From contig JAKLMB010000025.1 in assembly GCA_022813625.1 (NCBI GenBank), positions 62,001-126,000 of the forward strand: 64,000 bases of DNA, given 5' to 3'. The translations under genes were made by a program, and so were the position numbers. Of the stretch, positions 1-9,272 are shown in pieces. The notes under the pieces are model-generated. The model searched no databases, was not told where the DNA came from, and saw only the letters and a program-made list of their open reading frames with translations. This stretch comes from Aaosphaeria pasadenensis. Lineage: Eukaryota; Ascomycota; Dothideomycetes; Pleosporales. How positions within the stretch are numbered: position 1 is the stretch's first letter; each line of letters begins with the position of its first letter.

Positions 1-570
1 TCTTTCCAGATGTAATATCGCTGTGATACGTGTTAGCTCCTCGTGACTCCGTGTGACTTAGGGGAACCTACCTTGACATTCAATCCTCCGCGCCCATAGT
101 AGAGATTCATCGCAACTTGGCTGAAGTAAAGCTTCCAACCCTCATACCAATCATTCCAAGTTTCGGTGGTTCCTGCAGGTTGGGGACGAAGCCACATTGC
201 AACGCCTAAGATTTTGTCGCTACCCTCTTCTTTCGCGACGTGGAAAATGCCATTGCGCATGCCCCATCGCATGCGTATGCCAAGTGACACCGCGTTGCGC
301 TGAGCATTGAACTATAGGCGTTTTTGATTAACGCAATGCTTCTTAAAGATGAAGAAGAATGATCTCTTACTTTGGAATGATCGTAAACCCAGGTGTTATA
401 CGGGTCGTTGGCGAAAGCAGCCCTGTCAGTCATCTTAGAATGTCGAAAATAACGCAGAATATATATCAGAGGAACAAATCATGAGCATGGAATTTTGATT
501 ATACTTACTGCACTGCAGCTACCGCTCCATCAATGTCCTTTTCAGAAAGATTGGTGACTTGGACAACCAT
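1..570 (-). CDS. GNAT-family N-acetyltransferase, 3' part outside the window
   Basis: Probable acetyl-CoA-dependent N-acetyltransferase; the substrate cannot be told. The start ATG is at 570 and the model has exons 570-509, 422-371, 311-72 and 20-1, the last running off the left edge. All introns obey GT-AG and every join keeps frame, giving 124 visible residues. The visible protein begins MVVQVTNLSEKDIDGAVAAV, continues through AAFANDPYNTWVYDHSK, and has the N-terminal layout of fungal GNAT proteins: an opening beta strand and helix, then a segment ending GVAMWLRP, which fits the beta-4 strand before the acetyl-CoA loop. The acetyl-CoA loop itself lies outside the window. It is transcribed divergently from the oxidoreductase at 1002. 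The family call rests on the N-terminal half only. Confidence 0.7.
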
Positions 571-1001
571 ATTGGCTTTTGAGTTTCAATTTTGCTGGTA
601 CCAAATGTGCTTGTTTTGGTTTCCACGAAGAGAGGTCTGAATCAATTGACAGCTCAAGATCAGCTTCTGAAATGAATAAGCATAATCATTGAAGCATTAT
701 CAAAAAGATTAGACAGCACAATGGTCAATCGAGTCTATCAGTGTTGAGTGTCACGAGGCCTCTCGGGAGCTGGAATTCTCGTTGCGACCTTCCGAATACA
801 GCATAGCACCATCTCCGCGATATCGGGTGGCCAATCACCCTCCAACTTGCCAAATCGGGTAGTTGTGAGCGAGCGAAGTATCGGGACACGCGACGGCCAG
901 TGTTCCCCCAAAGATATGGACGTTAAAGGTAAAGATTATTATCATTGAACGGATTCTTAACTTTGAATCCCCAGTTGATAACATACACCTTATCGACCAA
1001 C
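571..1001. other. Divergent intergenic region between GNAT and FAD oxidoreductase genes
   Basis: This 431-bp stretch separates two start codons on opposite strands and must hold both promoters. A short open frame at 748-948 has no coding features and is not called. No clear TATA box or repeat is visible. Confidence 0.6.
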
Positions 1002-2669
1002 ATGCCTTTCGAACCGGCAATGGGAGAAGACCTTCGCAGCAAAGCTGAGCGCCGCCTCTTGGCTTTGGCGGAGGCATTCCGACCAACTGAGTCTCCGAGA
1101 GATGAAGTTCATCAGCTCATGACCAATATAAGGACGGCTCTTGTTACGGATCCCTTGCTTCCCAGAGCAAATCCCACAGCTTCTTTCTGGCAAAATCCTG
1201 CGCATCCAACCGTCGCAGCGATACAATCTCCGACATTACCAACTCTTACCGACTATGTCATTATTGGTTCTGGTATCACTGGCTGCAGTGTTGCAAGATC
1301 CCTCCTAGATGATTGCCAATCGTCCGATGAAAGGCCACATGTTACCATTCTTGAGGCGAGGACGCTATGCAGCGGCGCGACTGCGCGCAATGGCGGACAT
1401 CTCGTGACCCCAGCCGGACACACCTATGGACCGTTAGCTAAGAGATATGGAGAAGAGGCAGCGAAAGAGATCACTCGATTTAGTATCATGAATATTGATC
1501 GTTTGATGAAGTTGGTGCGCGAGATGGACCCGAAACTCCAGGACGAGTGCCAGATGAGAGATGTCCTAAAGGTCATGGCTGTTTTCGATGAGGATCTTTG
1601 GAAAGAGGTGGAAGAGTCTGTGAGGGCGTTTCAGAGAGCCGTGCCAGAGCATAGAACGTTCCATCGAATAATAGAGAAAAATGACGTTCCCGAGGTGCGT
1701 ATTTTGGAGAATCAGAAATCATATCTTGGAGCGGTGACTAAGACTTTGTTACAGAAGTGGAACGTCAAAGATGCATGCGGTGCTGTCGAGCATGAGGCTG
1801 GAGCAATATGGCCATATCGACTAATAACCGGCATGTTTGAGCGCCTTCTCGCTCAATATCCGTATAATCTTTCCATAGAGACTAACACCCCGGCGACGTC
1901 TATCCAATACATCGTACCGGATCTATCTACGACACCAGGCTCTGATTATAAGTACACAGTATCAACACCGCGCGGTATCATCCATGCGAAAAGAATCGTG
2001 CATTGCACGAATGCATATGCTTCTCATCTCCTCTCACCCCTGGCAGGCAGGGTATATCCATTCCGCGGGACCATGTCAGTTCAAAAGGCTGGTCCAAACC
2101 TGAAAAACCTGGGCAATGAAAAATCATGGAGTTCTATGAGCCGGTCTCAATTTGATCTCAAGAGCGGTATATTCCAGTACGGGCTGTATTATCTTCAGCA
2201 AAATGGCAAAACGGGCGACATTTGGGTTGGAAATGAATGTGACAACGTGCTCGAAGCTCTACAAAGCGACGATACGTACGTATCGGAGGAAGGAAGACAA
2301 GCTTTGCTGTCTTTCCTGCCAAATTATTTCTTGGAAGGGTGGCCAAGCGGCAGTAAACCAGATCTGAAAGCAATCTGGACGGGGATCCAGGGTCATACGG
2401 CCGATGGGCTTCCAGTTGTAGGAAAAGTACCAGAACATTTGACGGGGAGGCAGGGTAGTAACGATGAATGGGTCGCGGCAGGATTCAATGGGTACGGGAT
2501 GGACAAATGCTGGCTGACCGGTGAAGCACTGGCCAGCATCATGATGGACAGGGGCGTTGCCACCTGGTTCCCAAAGTGTTTTCTACTTACAGAAGAACGG
2601 TTGGAGAAAACTTTGCATTTAGAGCACGCCTTGGAGAATTGGAGGTCCATTGTAACACAAGCCACATAG
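1002..2669 (+). CDS. FAD-dependent oxidoreductase (DAO family)
   Basis: Single-exon gene for a 555-aa flavoprotein of the D-amino-acid oxidase / glycine oxidase / gamma-glutamylputrescine oxidase type, expected to oxidise a C-N bond using FAD. The dinucleotide-binding motif DYVIIGSGITGCSVARSL has its GxGxxG at residues 89-94. It is followed by an acidic strand end (ILEAR) and the ARNGGHL segment typical of DAO-family FAD contacts. Near the C-terminus, WTGIQGHTADGLPVVG and GFNGYGMDKCW match the conserved second FAD-binding region. I chose the ATG at 1002; an in-frame ATG at 945 would add 19 residues that look like leader sequence. There is no signal peptide, so it is probably cytosolic or peroxisomal. 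Substrate unknown. Confidence 0.85.
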   Translation: MPFEPAMGEDLRSKAERRLLALAEAFRPTESPRDEVHQLMTNIRTALVTDPLLPRANPTASFWQNPAHPTVAAIQSPTLPTLTDYVIIGSGITGCSVARSLLDDCQSSDERPHVTILEARTLCSGATARNGGHLVTPAGHTYGPLAKRYGEEAAKEITRFSIMNIDRLMKLVREMDPKLQDECQMRDVLKVMAVFDEDLWKEVEESVRAFQRAVPEHRTFHRIIEKNDVPEVRILENQKSYLGAVTKTLLQKWNVKDACGAVEHEAGAIWPYRLITGMFERLLAQYPYNLSIETNTPATSIQYIVPDLSTTPGSDYKYTVSTPRGIIHAKRIVHCTNAYASHLLSPLAGRVYPFRGTMSVQKAGPNLKNLGNEKSWSSMSRSQFDLKSGIFQYGLYYLQQNGKTGDIWVGNECDNVLEALQSDDTYVSEEGRQALLSFLPNYFLEGWPSGSKPDLKAIWTGIQGHTADGLPVVGKVPEHLTGRQGSNDEWVAAGFNGYGMDKCWLTGEALASIMMDRGVATWFPKCFLLTEERLEKTLHLEHALENWRSIVTQAT

Positions 2670-3440
2670 AGCTTTAATGTACAAATAGAAAATGGAACTG
2701 CTGAAGCAAAGTTCAGCAAAACAGCAAAGATGGCGTCAAGATGTCTGAAAACATACTGTGTTGAACAGCCGCAACAGCCGCAACGTGAAAAAATCAATCA
2801 CCTCATTCACAGCAAGTAGAGGCCAGAACAGTAATGCAACTCTACTCTGTACATCAGATGCATCTGCATGCATTGAAGAAAGTCTAGATACCTTTCGTGA
2901 GGGGTCTGTTCGTATAAGCGTTACCAAAGGGGTCTTAAGGCTGAGGCAGTGCGCTTGATGTGCTGACCGCATTCTTCTCCTTTGCTTAGTCTAGTTAGAG
3001 TTAATTTACGGGGAGGCCTTAAACCAGGCACCCACCAATTACCGTCCACCTTTCATCGCTAGAGCCGGAATCCCCTCGATATCTTTTCTCCTTTCCTTTC
3101 CCATGTTCCTTTTCTTGTGGACCAGCGAACTTCTCCTACTGGCTCGTTGCCTGAGAAATTAAGCTCCCGGGAGACCCGTCTGTGGCTTGGACGTTGAGAT
3201 GATCTGAGCACAGGCACCATCTCCTCTAGCATTGTCAAGTTCAATTACACATTCTGTTCGAAGGATGCGACTGCCTGGGATACGGTGTCATGGCAATTCT
3301 TCGTAGGACAGGTGAGAAGCTAGAAGAAATTGGCATATAAAGTCTCGACGATCTTCATTTTCTACCCGTCTCTACTCATCGCAGCATTCAATCGTTCAGT
3401 CCAGAGTACCTCGTAAAGTCTAATAATTCAATCGTTAATC
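2670..3440. other. Intergenic region
   Basis: It holds the 3' flank of the oxidoreductase and the promoter of the secreted-protein gene at 3441. Short open frames here lack start context and coding bias. Apart from the TATA box at 3336 I see nothing else. Confidence 0.5.
3336..3342 (+). promoter_or_regulatory. TATA box
   Basis: TATAAAG, 99 nt upstream of the ATG at 3441 and followed by a C/T-rich leader. This is the layout of an inducible, highly expressed fungal gene. Confidence 0.6.
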
Positions 3441-4165
3441 ATGAAGTCATTCGCTATTGCTTCTCTCCTCCTCAGCGCCCCTGCGGCATTGGCCCTGCCC
3501 GATGTCGTGGCCCAAGCACTCCCTGAAGGCTGCGCTTCGTACCCTGGCTACAATGAGGACACCGGCATTGCTGGTCCCTGGGTTCTCCAGACTGTAGATA
3601 CCGAGAACGCTGCTATCAATGGCTTCTCCGATATCTCCGTCTACTCAATTGCCTACAACCCCGCAACGGACCGCAAGCCAACCATTCGATGGGGATTCGT
3701 GAGTTTCCACAACGCATCCTTACATATATCAAAAACTGACAATCCGAGCAGATCAACTTCCCCAACGACAACAAGTACGCCAAAACACCTCTCCAGTGCC
3801 AGGACGGCGTTCTCCACGCCCGCCCGGCCACCGATCTGACCGCCGCCGGCGCCCCCACCAACTACCAGTGGACTCCCCTGGTCATCGCGCCGTACCCGTA
3901 CGCCGCGAACCTGATGTACAAGATCGAGGGCGAGGAGGTCAAGATCTTCGAGCACTACATCGACGGCGTCAAGCAGCCCGGCGCCTTCATCGGCGGCTAC
4001 GACAACTCCACCACCTGGGGCTTCCAGTACCAGCCCGCCAACCAGGGCTCCAGCGGCTTGGACTACTTCTCCATCAGGCTGTTGGGCCCCAACTCTGCGG
4101 ATCCTACTACTGGCGAGGCTCTGCGCGCCAACGAGACTAGGGGCTTCATTAAGATCCTTGGTTAG
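3441..4165 (+). CDS. Secreted protein of unknown function, 223 aa
   Basis: Two exons, 3441-3698 and 3752-4165, joined by a GTGAGT...CAG intron and giving 223 aa. The start ATG follows an A/T-rich leader and opens MKSFAIASLLLSAPAALALP, a textbook signal peptide of about 18-20 residues. The mature part has two cysteines that could pair (EGCASYP and LQCQDG), one N-glycosylation sequon (YDNSTT) and many aromatic residues, and ends NETRGFIKILG. It looks like a compact beta-rich extracellular protein. I do not recognise the family. The second exon is rich in C-ending codons compared with the first. It sits in a run of secreted-protein genes next to an AA9 LPMO. Confidence 0.85.
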
Positions 4166-4859
4166 ATGGGAGAGGTTAGGGTGGATTGAGAACTGCGATG
4201 GGCAGGGGGGTTGTTGAATTTGCATGACCACATAGAGTATATGTCGGAAAGGGAAACAGTATGATTGTTGGTAGTATCTCAGCATTCGGATCTTTGTTCC
4301 AGGAACACTATAATAGATTACGTTTATGTCCCCAGCTGCATGATGGAATTCACAGGAAGACGTTCATTTAAGGTTGCTTTGAAATGTGGGGTATTGAGAC
4401 ACTCCGATAGTAGATCGAGACATAAGGGCTATTAAGACATTCTGATGTTAGATCGAGACCGAAGGGATCGTGCTGAACGACCACCCATACGTCGTCAATG
4501 ATCTGTCTCGTACGAGACGCAATCGAGTAATATGCATGAATATAGCCGTTCCGTTGTTTGTTTATCTTGCATGCATCAACCGTAAATGTGAAAATCCAGT
4601 GGTTGCAGGGCGTTCAAGACAATCTAATCTAAGACATCGTCGTAGCTGTATAACGGTGTTAATATACTTTGCCCATCTATCTTGATGCAGCCTTGTCGCA
4701 TGACTATTATCGAACAGTACGTAGTCTTTGTCAATGTTTCTTAAGTAGCATAATTTCATATCCTTATAATAGACCCATTTGCACTATAAAGCTACTTGAA
4801 GATCATCACCATGGTATAGCTACAACATCCAATACAAACAACATACTCTACGCTCCACG
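4166..4859. other. Intergenic region
   Basis: AT-rich spacer holding the promoter of the AA9 gene. The phrase GATCGAGAC occurs twice near 4413 and 4452 in a short imperfect direct repeat. No convincing gene. Confidence 0.45.
4785..4791 (+). promoter_or_regulatory. TATA box
   Basis: TATAAAG, 69 nt upstream of the AA9 start codon at 4860. Confidence 0.6.
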
Positions 4860-5779
4860 ATGAAGCCTTACAAAATCACATCTACTTTCATAACCCTCCT
4901 ACAAACCTCAAACGCTCACTGTACGCACTCACCACTAACACCTCATCCAACCACACTCACCGCGCACAGATGTATTCAGCCGCCTAATCGTCAACAACAC
5001 CCTCTCCACCGACTTCCAATACATCCGCGACATCCTCGGCGTCAGCGGCACCACCCTCTGGTCGAAATCCTACCCCATCTACTCCCCCTCCGACCCCGAT
5101 CTCATCTGCGGGCGCTCCACCTTCCCCCTTCGCAACCCAGGCATACAAACCGCTGTGATCCGCGCCGGCGACGAGGTAAGCTTCATGCTCTCGACCCCCG
5201 AGATAAAAGGCGAGCCTCAAGGCTACATCTTCCACAACGGGCCGGGACAGGTCTTCTTGTCGAGGCTTCCGGACGGGGTGCGGGAGTTGGGTGAGTATGA
5301 TGGCGCGGGGGATTGGTTCAAGATTGCGTATCAGGGGACGCGAAACGCGACGGCGTGGCTGTTGACGGGCGAGCCGTACATGAATTTCACGATGCCCGAG
5401 GCGACGGCGCCGGGGAGGTATCTGATGAGGATGGAGCATTTTATGCCGAATTGGCAGAGGGGGCAGAGTCAGTTCTTTGTTAGTTGTGCGCATGTGGAGG
5501 TTGTTGGGGAGGGGAAAGGTAAGGGAGTTTTGAAAGAGGGGACGAGGTGTGGATTTTGTTTGTGCTGATGGTGTGATAGGAGTGCCGACGGATTTCGTGA
5601 GGTTTCCGAATGCGTATAAAGAGGATGATCCTTGTGAGTTACAGTCTATATTTTGCGGCTTGCGCGATGGGTTTATGTTAATGTGGATAGGGATCTGGTT
5701 TCGTGACAATGCCACTGGATACTTTCCCAAGGATATTTCAGTATATCAGGAACCGGTTCCGAAACTGTGGACCGGGTAG
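4860..5779 (+). CDS. AA9-family lytic polysaccharide monooxygenase (formerly GH61), unusual active site
   Basis: Copper enzyme family that cleaves cellulose or hemicellulose oxidatively outside the cell. Four exons (4860-4920, 4970-5518, 5580-5633, 5691-5779) give 250 aa. The signal peptide MKPYKITSTFITLLQTSNA is followed directly by His20, the N-terminal copper-binding histidine; mature start HYVFSRLIVNNTLS. The second copper histidine is H109 in IFHNGPGQVFLSR, a typical AA9 strand, followed by the family block YDGAGDWFKI. The C-terminus (VPTDFVRFPNAY, then EPVPKLWTG) matches the usual AA9 ending, and no CBM1 follows. Odd point: the block normally read QFY near the end is Q188-F189-F190 here, so the axial tyrosine is replaced by phenylalanine, and the nearby second-sphere histidine position reads Asn. 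Secreted; presumably induced through its TATA promoter. Confidence 0.88.
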
Positions 5780-6225
5780 ACATCGAGATACACTGTTAAG
5801 GGCTAAGCCTTTTTCCAAAGACAGGAATGCTAAAGTAAGCGAGACTTAATGCCTAAAATGCGAGACGAATAGCAGGCAGGTTCCCGAGAAGGCAAAACAT
5901 GATTGGGTATTGTAGTCAGGAAACCGTAGTTTGTGTACACTAGAATCGAAAATCCTCACCCGAGTGTCGGAATGGAGCATTGTTACTCATGTCTTGCATG
6001 CCCTTTACACCTATGGGGGTAAAGTCACACTACTGATCATGTGTTTTCGCGTTGCACGCGGTCTCACCGGTCGCCTGGACCCCGCTTCAAGCTGACAATG
6101 CCATCACTATAAAGTGTCCCACTAGCAAAGGCTCTCGTACCAGATTCTTTGTTCAACAAAAACGAAATTGTTAACCTTCTTCCTTTTTATCAATTTCACA
6201 CAATCCAACGCACACCAAAGCCACA
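5780..6225. other. Intergenic region
   Basis: Spacer with the promoter of the VOC gene, including a TATA box at 6108. Nothing else is visible. Confidence 0.45.
6108..6114 (+). promoter_or_regulatory. TATA box
   Basis: TATAAAG, 118 nt upstream of the ATG at 6226. Confidence 0.5.
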
Positions 6226-6669
6226 ATGCCTCAACGAGCAACAGGACTCGATCACGTCTCTTTCCACGTCCCACCATCCAGGTACGAGGAAGTGGTCAAA
6301 TGGTACACCGCGGCGCTCGCCCCAATCGGCTACTCCAAGCAATTGGATTTCGGCGTGGCTTGCGGTTTTGGGGTCGATAAGGCGTCCGCCGACTTTTGGA
6401 TCGGCTCCAAAGAGGGGCCAGAGATCAGTGGTTTACACATCGCGTTCAAGGCGACAGACCATGAGACAGTAGACAAGTTCCATGCCGAAGCAATCAAGGC
6501 CGGTGGTACTTGTAATGGAAAGCCTGGCATTCGTGAGATGTATCATCCGAATTACTATGGGGCGTTTGTGTTTGATCCCATGGGGTAGGTGTAATCAATT
6601 TGCTTGACGGAATCAATGCTCACCAAGGACAGGAACAATATTGAAGTTGTTGACCATCAGGCCCATTAG
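6226..6669 (+). CDS. VOC-superfamily (glyoxalase / bleomycin-resistance fold) protein
   Basis: Two exons, 6226-6584 and 6633-6669, encode 131 aa with one complete vicinal-oxygen-chelate module. The first strand is GLDHVSFHV, with likely metal ligand H10. The mid-protein strand GLHIAFKA supplies H71. The second exon supplies IEVVDH, with E124 at the usual C-terminal ligand position after DPMGNN. The three-ligand His-His-Glu pattern suggests an active metalloenzyme, perhaps a lactoylglutathione-lyase-like or dioxygenase-like activity. There is no signal peptide, so it is cytosolic. The start lies in a good context (CACAATGCC). The 37-nt terminal exon carries the essential glutamate, so gene finders that miss it would break the enzyme. 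Confidence 0.85.
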
Positions 6670-7806
6670 CGAATGGTTTATGCAACCAGACGTCCTTGTA
6701 CAGGCGGATGCAAAAGTGAAAGGTATTAGTAGCTGTTAGTGCAATCGTAAAAATAGAAGCGCATTCAACAAAGACCCTGATTGAAAGAACACCTTGTATA
6801 CTTAACGTCTTAAGCTTTGTTGCAAGACATACCCAATAATGTCATGTATAGCTGCCTCTACGAACCGCTCATAGCAGGCTTCCTCTCTAGCCTAAAGCAC
6901 ATTGCAATAATAGCATATTTCCCAGCTCCTGCATCAGCGTTATTCTCCTTATCATCGTGCTCAAGTTTCTCTGCTACATTTGCAAGGAATTTACTTGTAA
7001 CTACTCCCTTGTGTCTGGCGCAAGCACCATAATCTTTACCACCTCTTCCTACAACAACAGCGCCAGAGCTGCGAAAATGTCCTCAAAAAAAGTAAAACAC
7101 CCGTAAAGAACAATCGCCCCTCCCCCGAGGCTCTTAAGGATCTATCGATCAATCTGCGAATGTGTCATCTGAAAAGGGCCTTTTATTTCTCCGTTGGCAA
7201 CTGTTGTCCTGTGCGCAACGGTTATGTTTCTGTACTGGCTGTCCCCGCCCCGTACCGCACCGCAGTCCGGGTCTAGGGGCCACCGCTGAACTAACTACAA
7301 AGGTCTTTGCGTTACCACATGGTCAGGTAGTCACTCATTCATCCTTCCTGTTTACTACGAGCGCTGCACACTCACGATCTAAAACATGGACCAAATAAAA
7401 TCATTATTTCCTCAGTGATATATTGCCGATATCAATGTCGACGTGTTGTGCACCGACCAACCCAGCCACCCAGCCTAGGCCCAAGAAAATCGGCATTGAG
7501 AACCCCACTCCGGAGAACAACAAAACCCCAATTCGTAGTTGCAGCACTCTGCGGTACGTGCATCATGCTCTCTCTTTTCCTCACTACACAGTACCAACTA
7601 CATCATCACCATGGACTTTTTCCAATCGTTCCAGAAGGTAAAGGTATTTAATTCGGACTGTACACGCTCGCTATATCAACTACACCCATACACCCATCTA
7701 TACATCTATGCATCTATACCTCGCATCCTGTCCCCCCCTCCCACCCGGCCCTCAACAACCTGAACTCCGCAAAAGATATTCCTAACAAGTTACATCCTCC
7801 GTGATT
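6670..7806. other. Intergenic region
   Basis: About 1.1 kb between the VOC gene and the 3' end of the minus-strand six-cysteine gene. Short open frames at 7423-7763 contain an ATG followed by MDFFQSFQK and then a GT, which could be a first-exon remnant, but no continuation is found. No repeat or RNA gene seen. Confidence 0.4.
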
Positions 7807-8277
7807 CTACTGGTTGTAAATACACTGCCACTGTCCCTTGAAAGTGGTGCCGGCAGCGCAGGGGTTATTCCCAGGAGCGTATCTGCAAGAGCCGACATTA
7901 TCTTTCCCATTCTGCATCAACCAAATGTTGTTGTCCGCCTCTCCGCAGCCCTGCATGCTGTACTGGAAGTCCTTGTTGGGGAATGAGAATCGGATGTTGC
8001 AGGGCTGGCCTTGGTCGTTGTACACGCCCAATTCCTGGTAGCCACCCGAACCGCATGGGTCCTCGCCGTTCACCCACGCTACCCACATGGCATGGTCGGG
8101 GTTGCTGTTCTCGCGCAGGCCAATGTTGATGGCGCTGGGAACGTTGGGAGTCTGTCTGGCGGATATCTCGCGCGATGCGTGCTCGGCGGTTGCCGGCGCA
8201 GCAAGAGTTACGGTACTGAGGGACAGGAAGCCGATGATGGCTAGGCTGATGGATGAGGTGGAGCCTTGGATCTGCAT
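7807..8277 (-). CDS. Small secreted six-cysteine protein, candidate effector
   Basis: Single exon, 156 aa. I chose the ATG at 8277 because it begins MQIQGSTSSISLAIIGFLSL, an N-terminal signal sequence running to about LAAP. The upstream in-frame ATG at 8466 would bury this signal. After a short pro-like stretch (ISARQ) the mature domain has exactly six cysteines, in DPCGSGG, QPCNIRF, QGCGEAD, GSCRYA, NPCAAG and WQCIYNQ. It is also rich in Trp, Asn and Gly. Size, signal and even cysteine number fit the small secreted cysteine-rich class that includes effectors and antimicrobial proteins; I do not recognise a named family. TATA box at 8471-8477 on the minus strand. Confidence 0.82.
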   Translation of the reverse strand: MQIQGSTSSISLAIIGFLSLSTVTLAAPATAEHASREISARQTPNVPSAINIGLRENSNPDHAMWVAWVNGEDPCGSGGYQELGVYNDQGQPCNIRFSFPNKDFQYSMQGCGEADNNIWLMQNGKDNVGSCRYAPGNNPCAAGTTFKGQWQCIYNQ

Positions 8278-8470
8278 CTTGAATGTATGGAAAGATTTCT
8301 GAGGATTGGTTTTGGTGATACTGAAAAAGTGTAACAGTGAAAATGGAAATAGAAAGAAGATTGAAGCGAGAGTGTGTGCTGCGACGAGCGATAAAGAGTG
8401 ACTGCGTAAAGCGAAAGTGATGGGATTGAAGATGTGGTGGTGGAGACTTGATGGTGCGGTACGCACCTCA

Positions 8471-8477
8471 ATTTATA
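8471..8477 (-). promoter_or_regulatory. TATA box
   Basis: TATAAAT on the minus strand, 194 nt upstream of the ATG at 8277. Confidence 0.5.
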
Positions 8478-9063
8478 GAGAAAGTCAAGACATGCTTCTC
8501 CCCTCCACCTCTTCCCTCCTTCACTCCTGCGCCCCCCAGCTTGATCTCAAATTGCCATCTAGCCCATACTCAATCGCGACAGTTTTTTTTTAGCAAAGTC
8601 GAAATAGATCCATAACATGAGTTCAACTTTGATATCTGCAATTCCCGGAGTCCGGTTTCAGTGAACAGAATCCTCGAGTATTGGTACCACATTTTCAGGC
8701 TGGAGACGAGATCACATTCGCGCTCCACTCGTATGGCATTCATGTCTGCAACATCGGGAAAATAGAAAAATGTTGCCTGTCCCTCTGAAATCCGGACATG
8801 TTCGAGAGATCTTCGTATATTATAGTGAGGAAACGCATCAAAACAGCTAGCGTCATGCACGGATGCACATGGATCGGACTTGCATGCCAACACTCCTCTT
8901 CTGGTTGACATTTATGCAGCCAAAACAATCGAGACGTCTCGGAGATTATTCAAACATTTCTCAGCGCCGTTGAAATTTATGGTCACTTATCAAAAACTCG
9001 AGATGTTGGGTTGTTACTAAACGAGCGCTCGTTCTGGTTTGGGTTGTAGCAGTAGAAAGCAGA

Positions 9064-9073
9064 TATATAAAAG
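9064..9073 (+). promoter_or_regulatory. TATA box
   Basis: TATATAAAAG, about 200 nt upstream of the ATG at 9273 and just ahead of the 24-nt leader repeats. Confidence 0.6.
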
Positions 9074-9100
9074 CTCATTCTGATCGATGCTTTCTCGACT

Positions 9101-9196
9101 ATCAACACATTCATTCACTTGAAGATCAACACACTCTTTTCATCGAAGATTACCACACTCTTTCAGTCAAAAATCACCACATTCGTTTACTTGCAC
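9101..9196 (+). repeat. 24-nt tandem repeat in a 5' leader, four copies
   Basis: Four adjacent units of exactly 24 nt start at 9101, 9125, 9149 and 9173. They share the pattern ATCA-CACA-TC-TT-ACTT-AAG with several substitutions each. They lie between the TATA box and the start codon at 9273, so they are probably transcribed as 5' UTR. Confidence 0.75.
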
Positions 9197-9272
9197 ATCA
9201 ATTGTTGAGAACTCATCAGCTACCAAGTCATCCTCTTCTTTTTTTCAGAAACCCAGCAACACCTCTTCCAAC

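Larger units (their letters stand above)
8278..9272. other. Divergent intergenic region between two secreted-protein genes
   Basis: About 1 kb separating the six-cysteine gene (-) from the 319-aa gene (+), with a TATA box for each. A 113-codon open frame at 8570-8911 (-) has no recognisable features and is not called. The plus-strand leader contains a 24-nt tandem repeat at 9101-9196. Confidence 0.5.

Noticed and set aside
7434..7763. Small frames starting at 7434 (MSTCCAPTNPATQ) and 7612 (MDFFQSFQK) as a possible multi-exon small gene
   Set aside because: The first segment has possible GT/AG sites, but no downstream exon continues either frame sensibly before the neighbouring gene.
8570..8911. 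113-codon minus-strand frame in the divergent promoter region
   Set aside because: It has no domain, signal or compositional support, and it lies between two TATA promoters.
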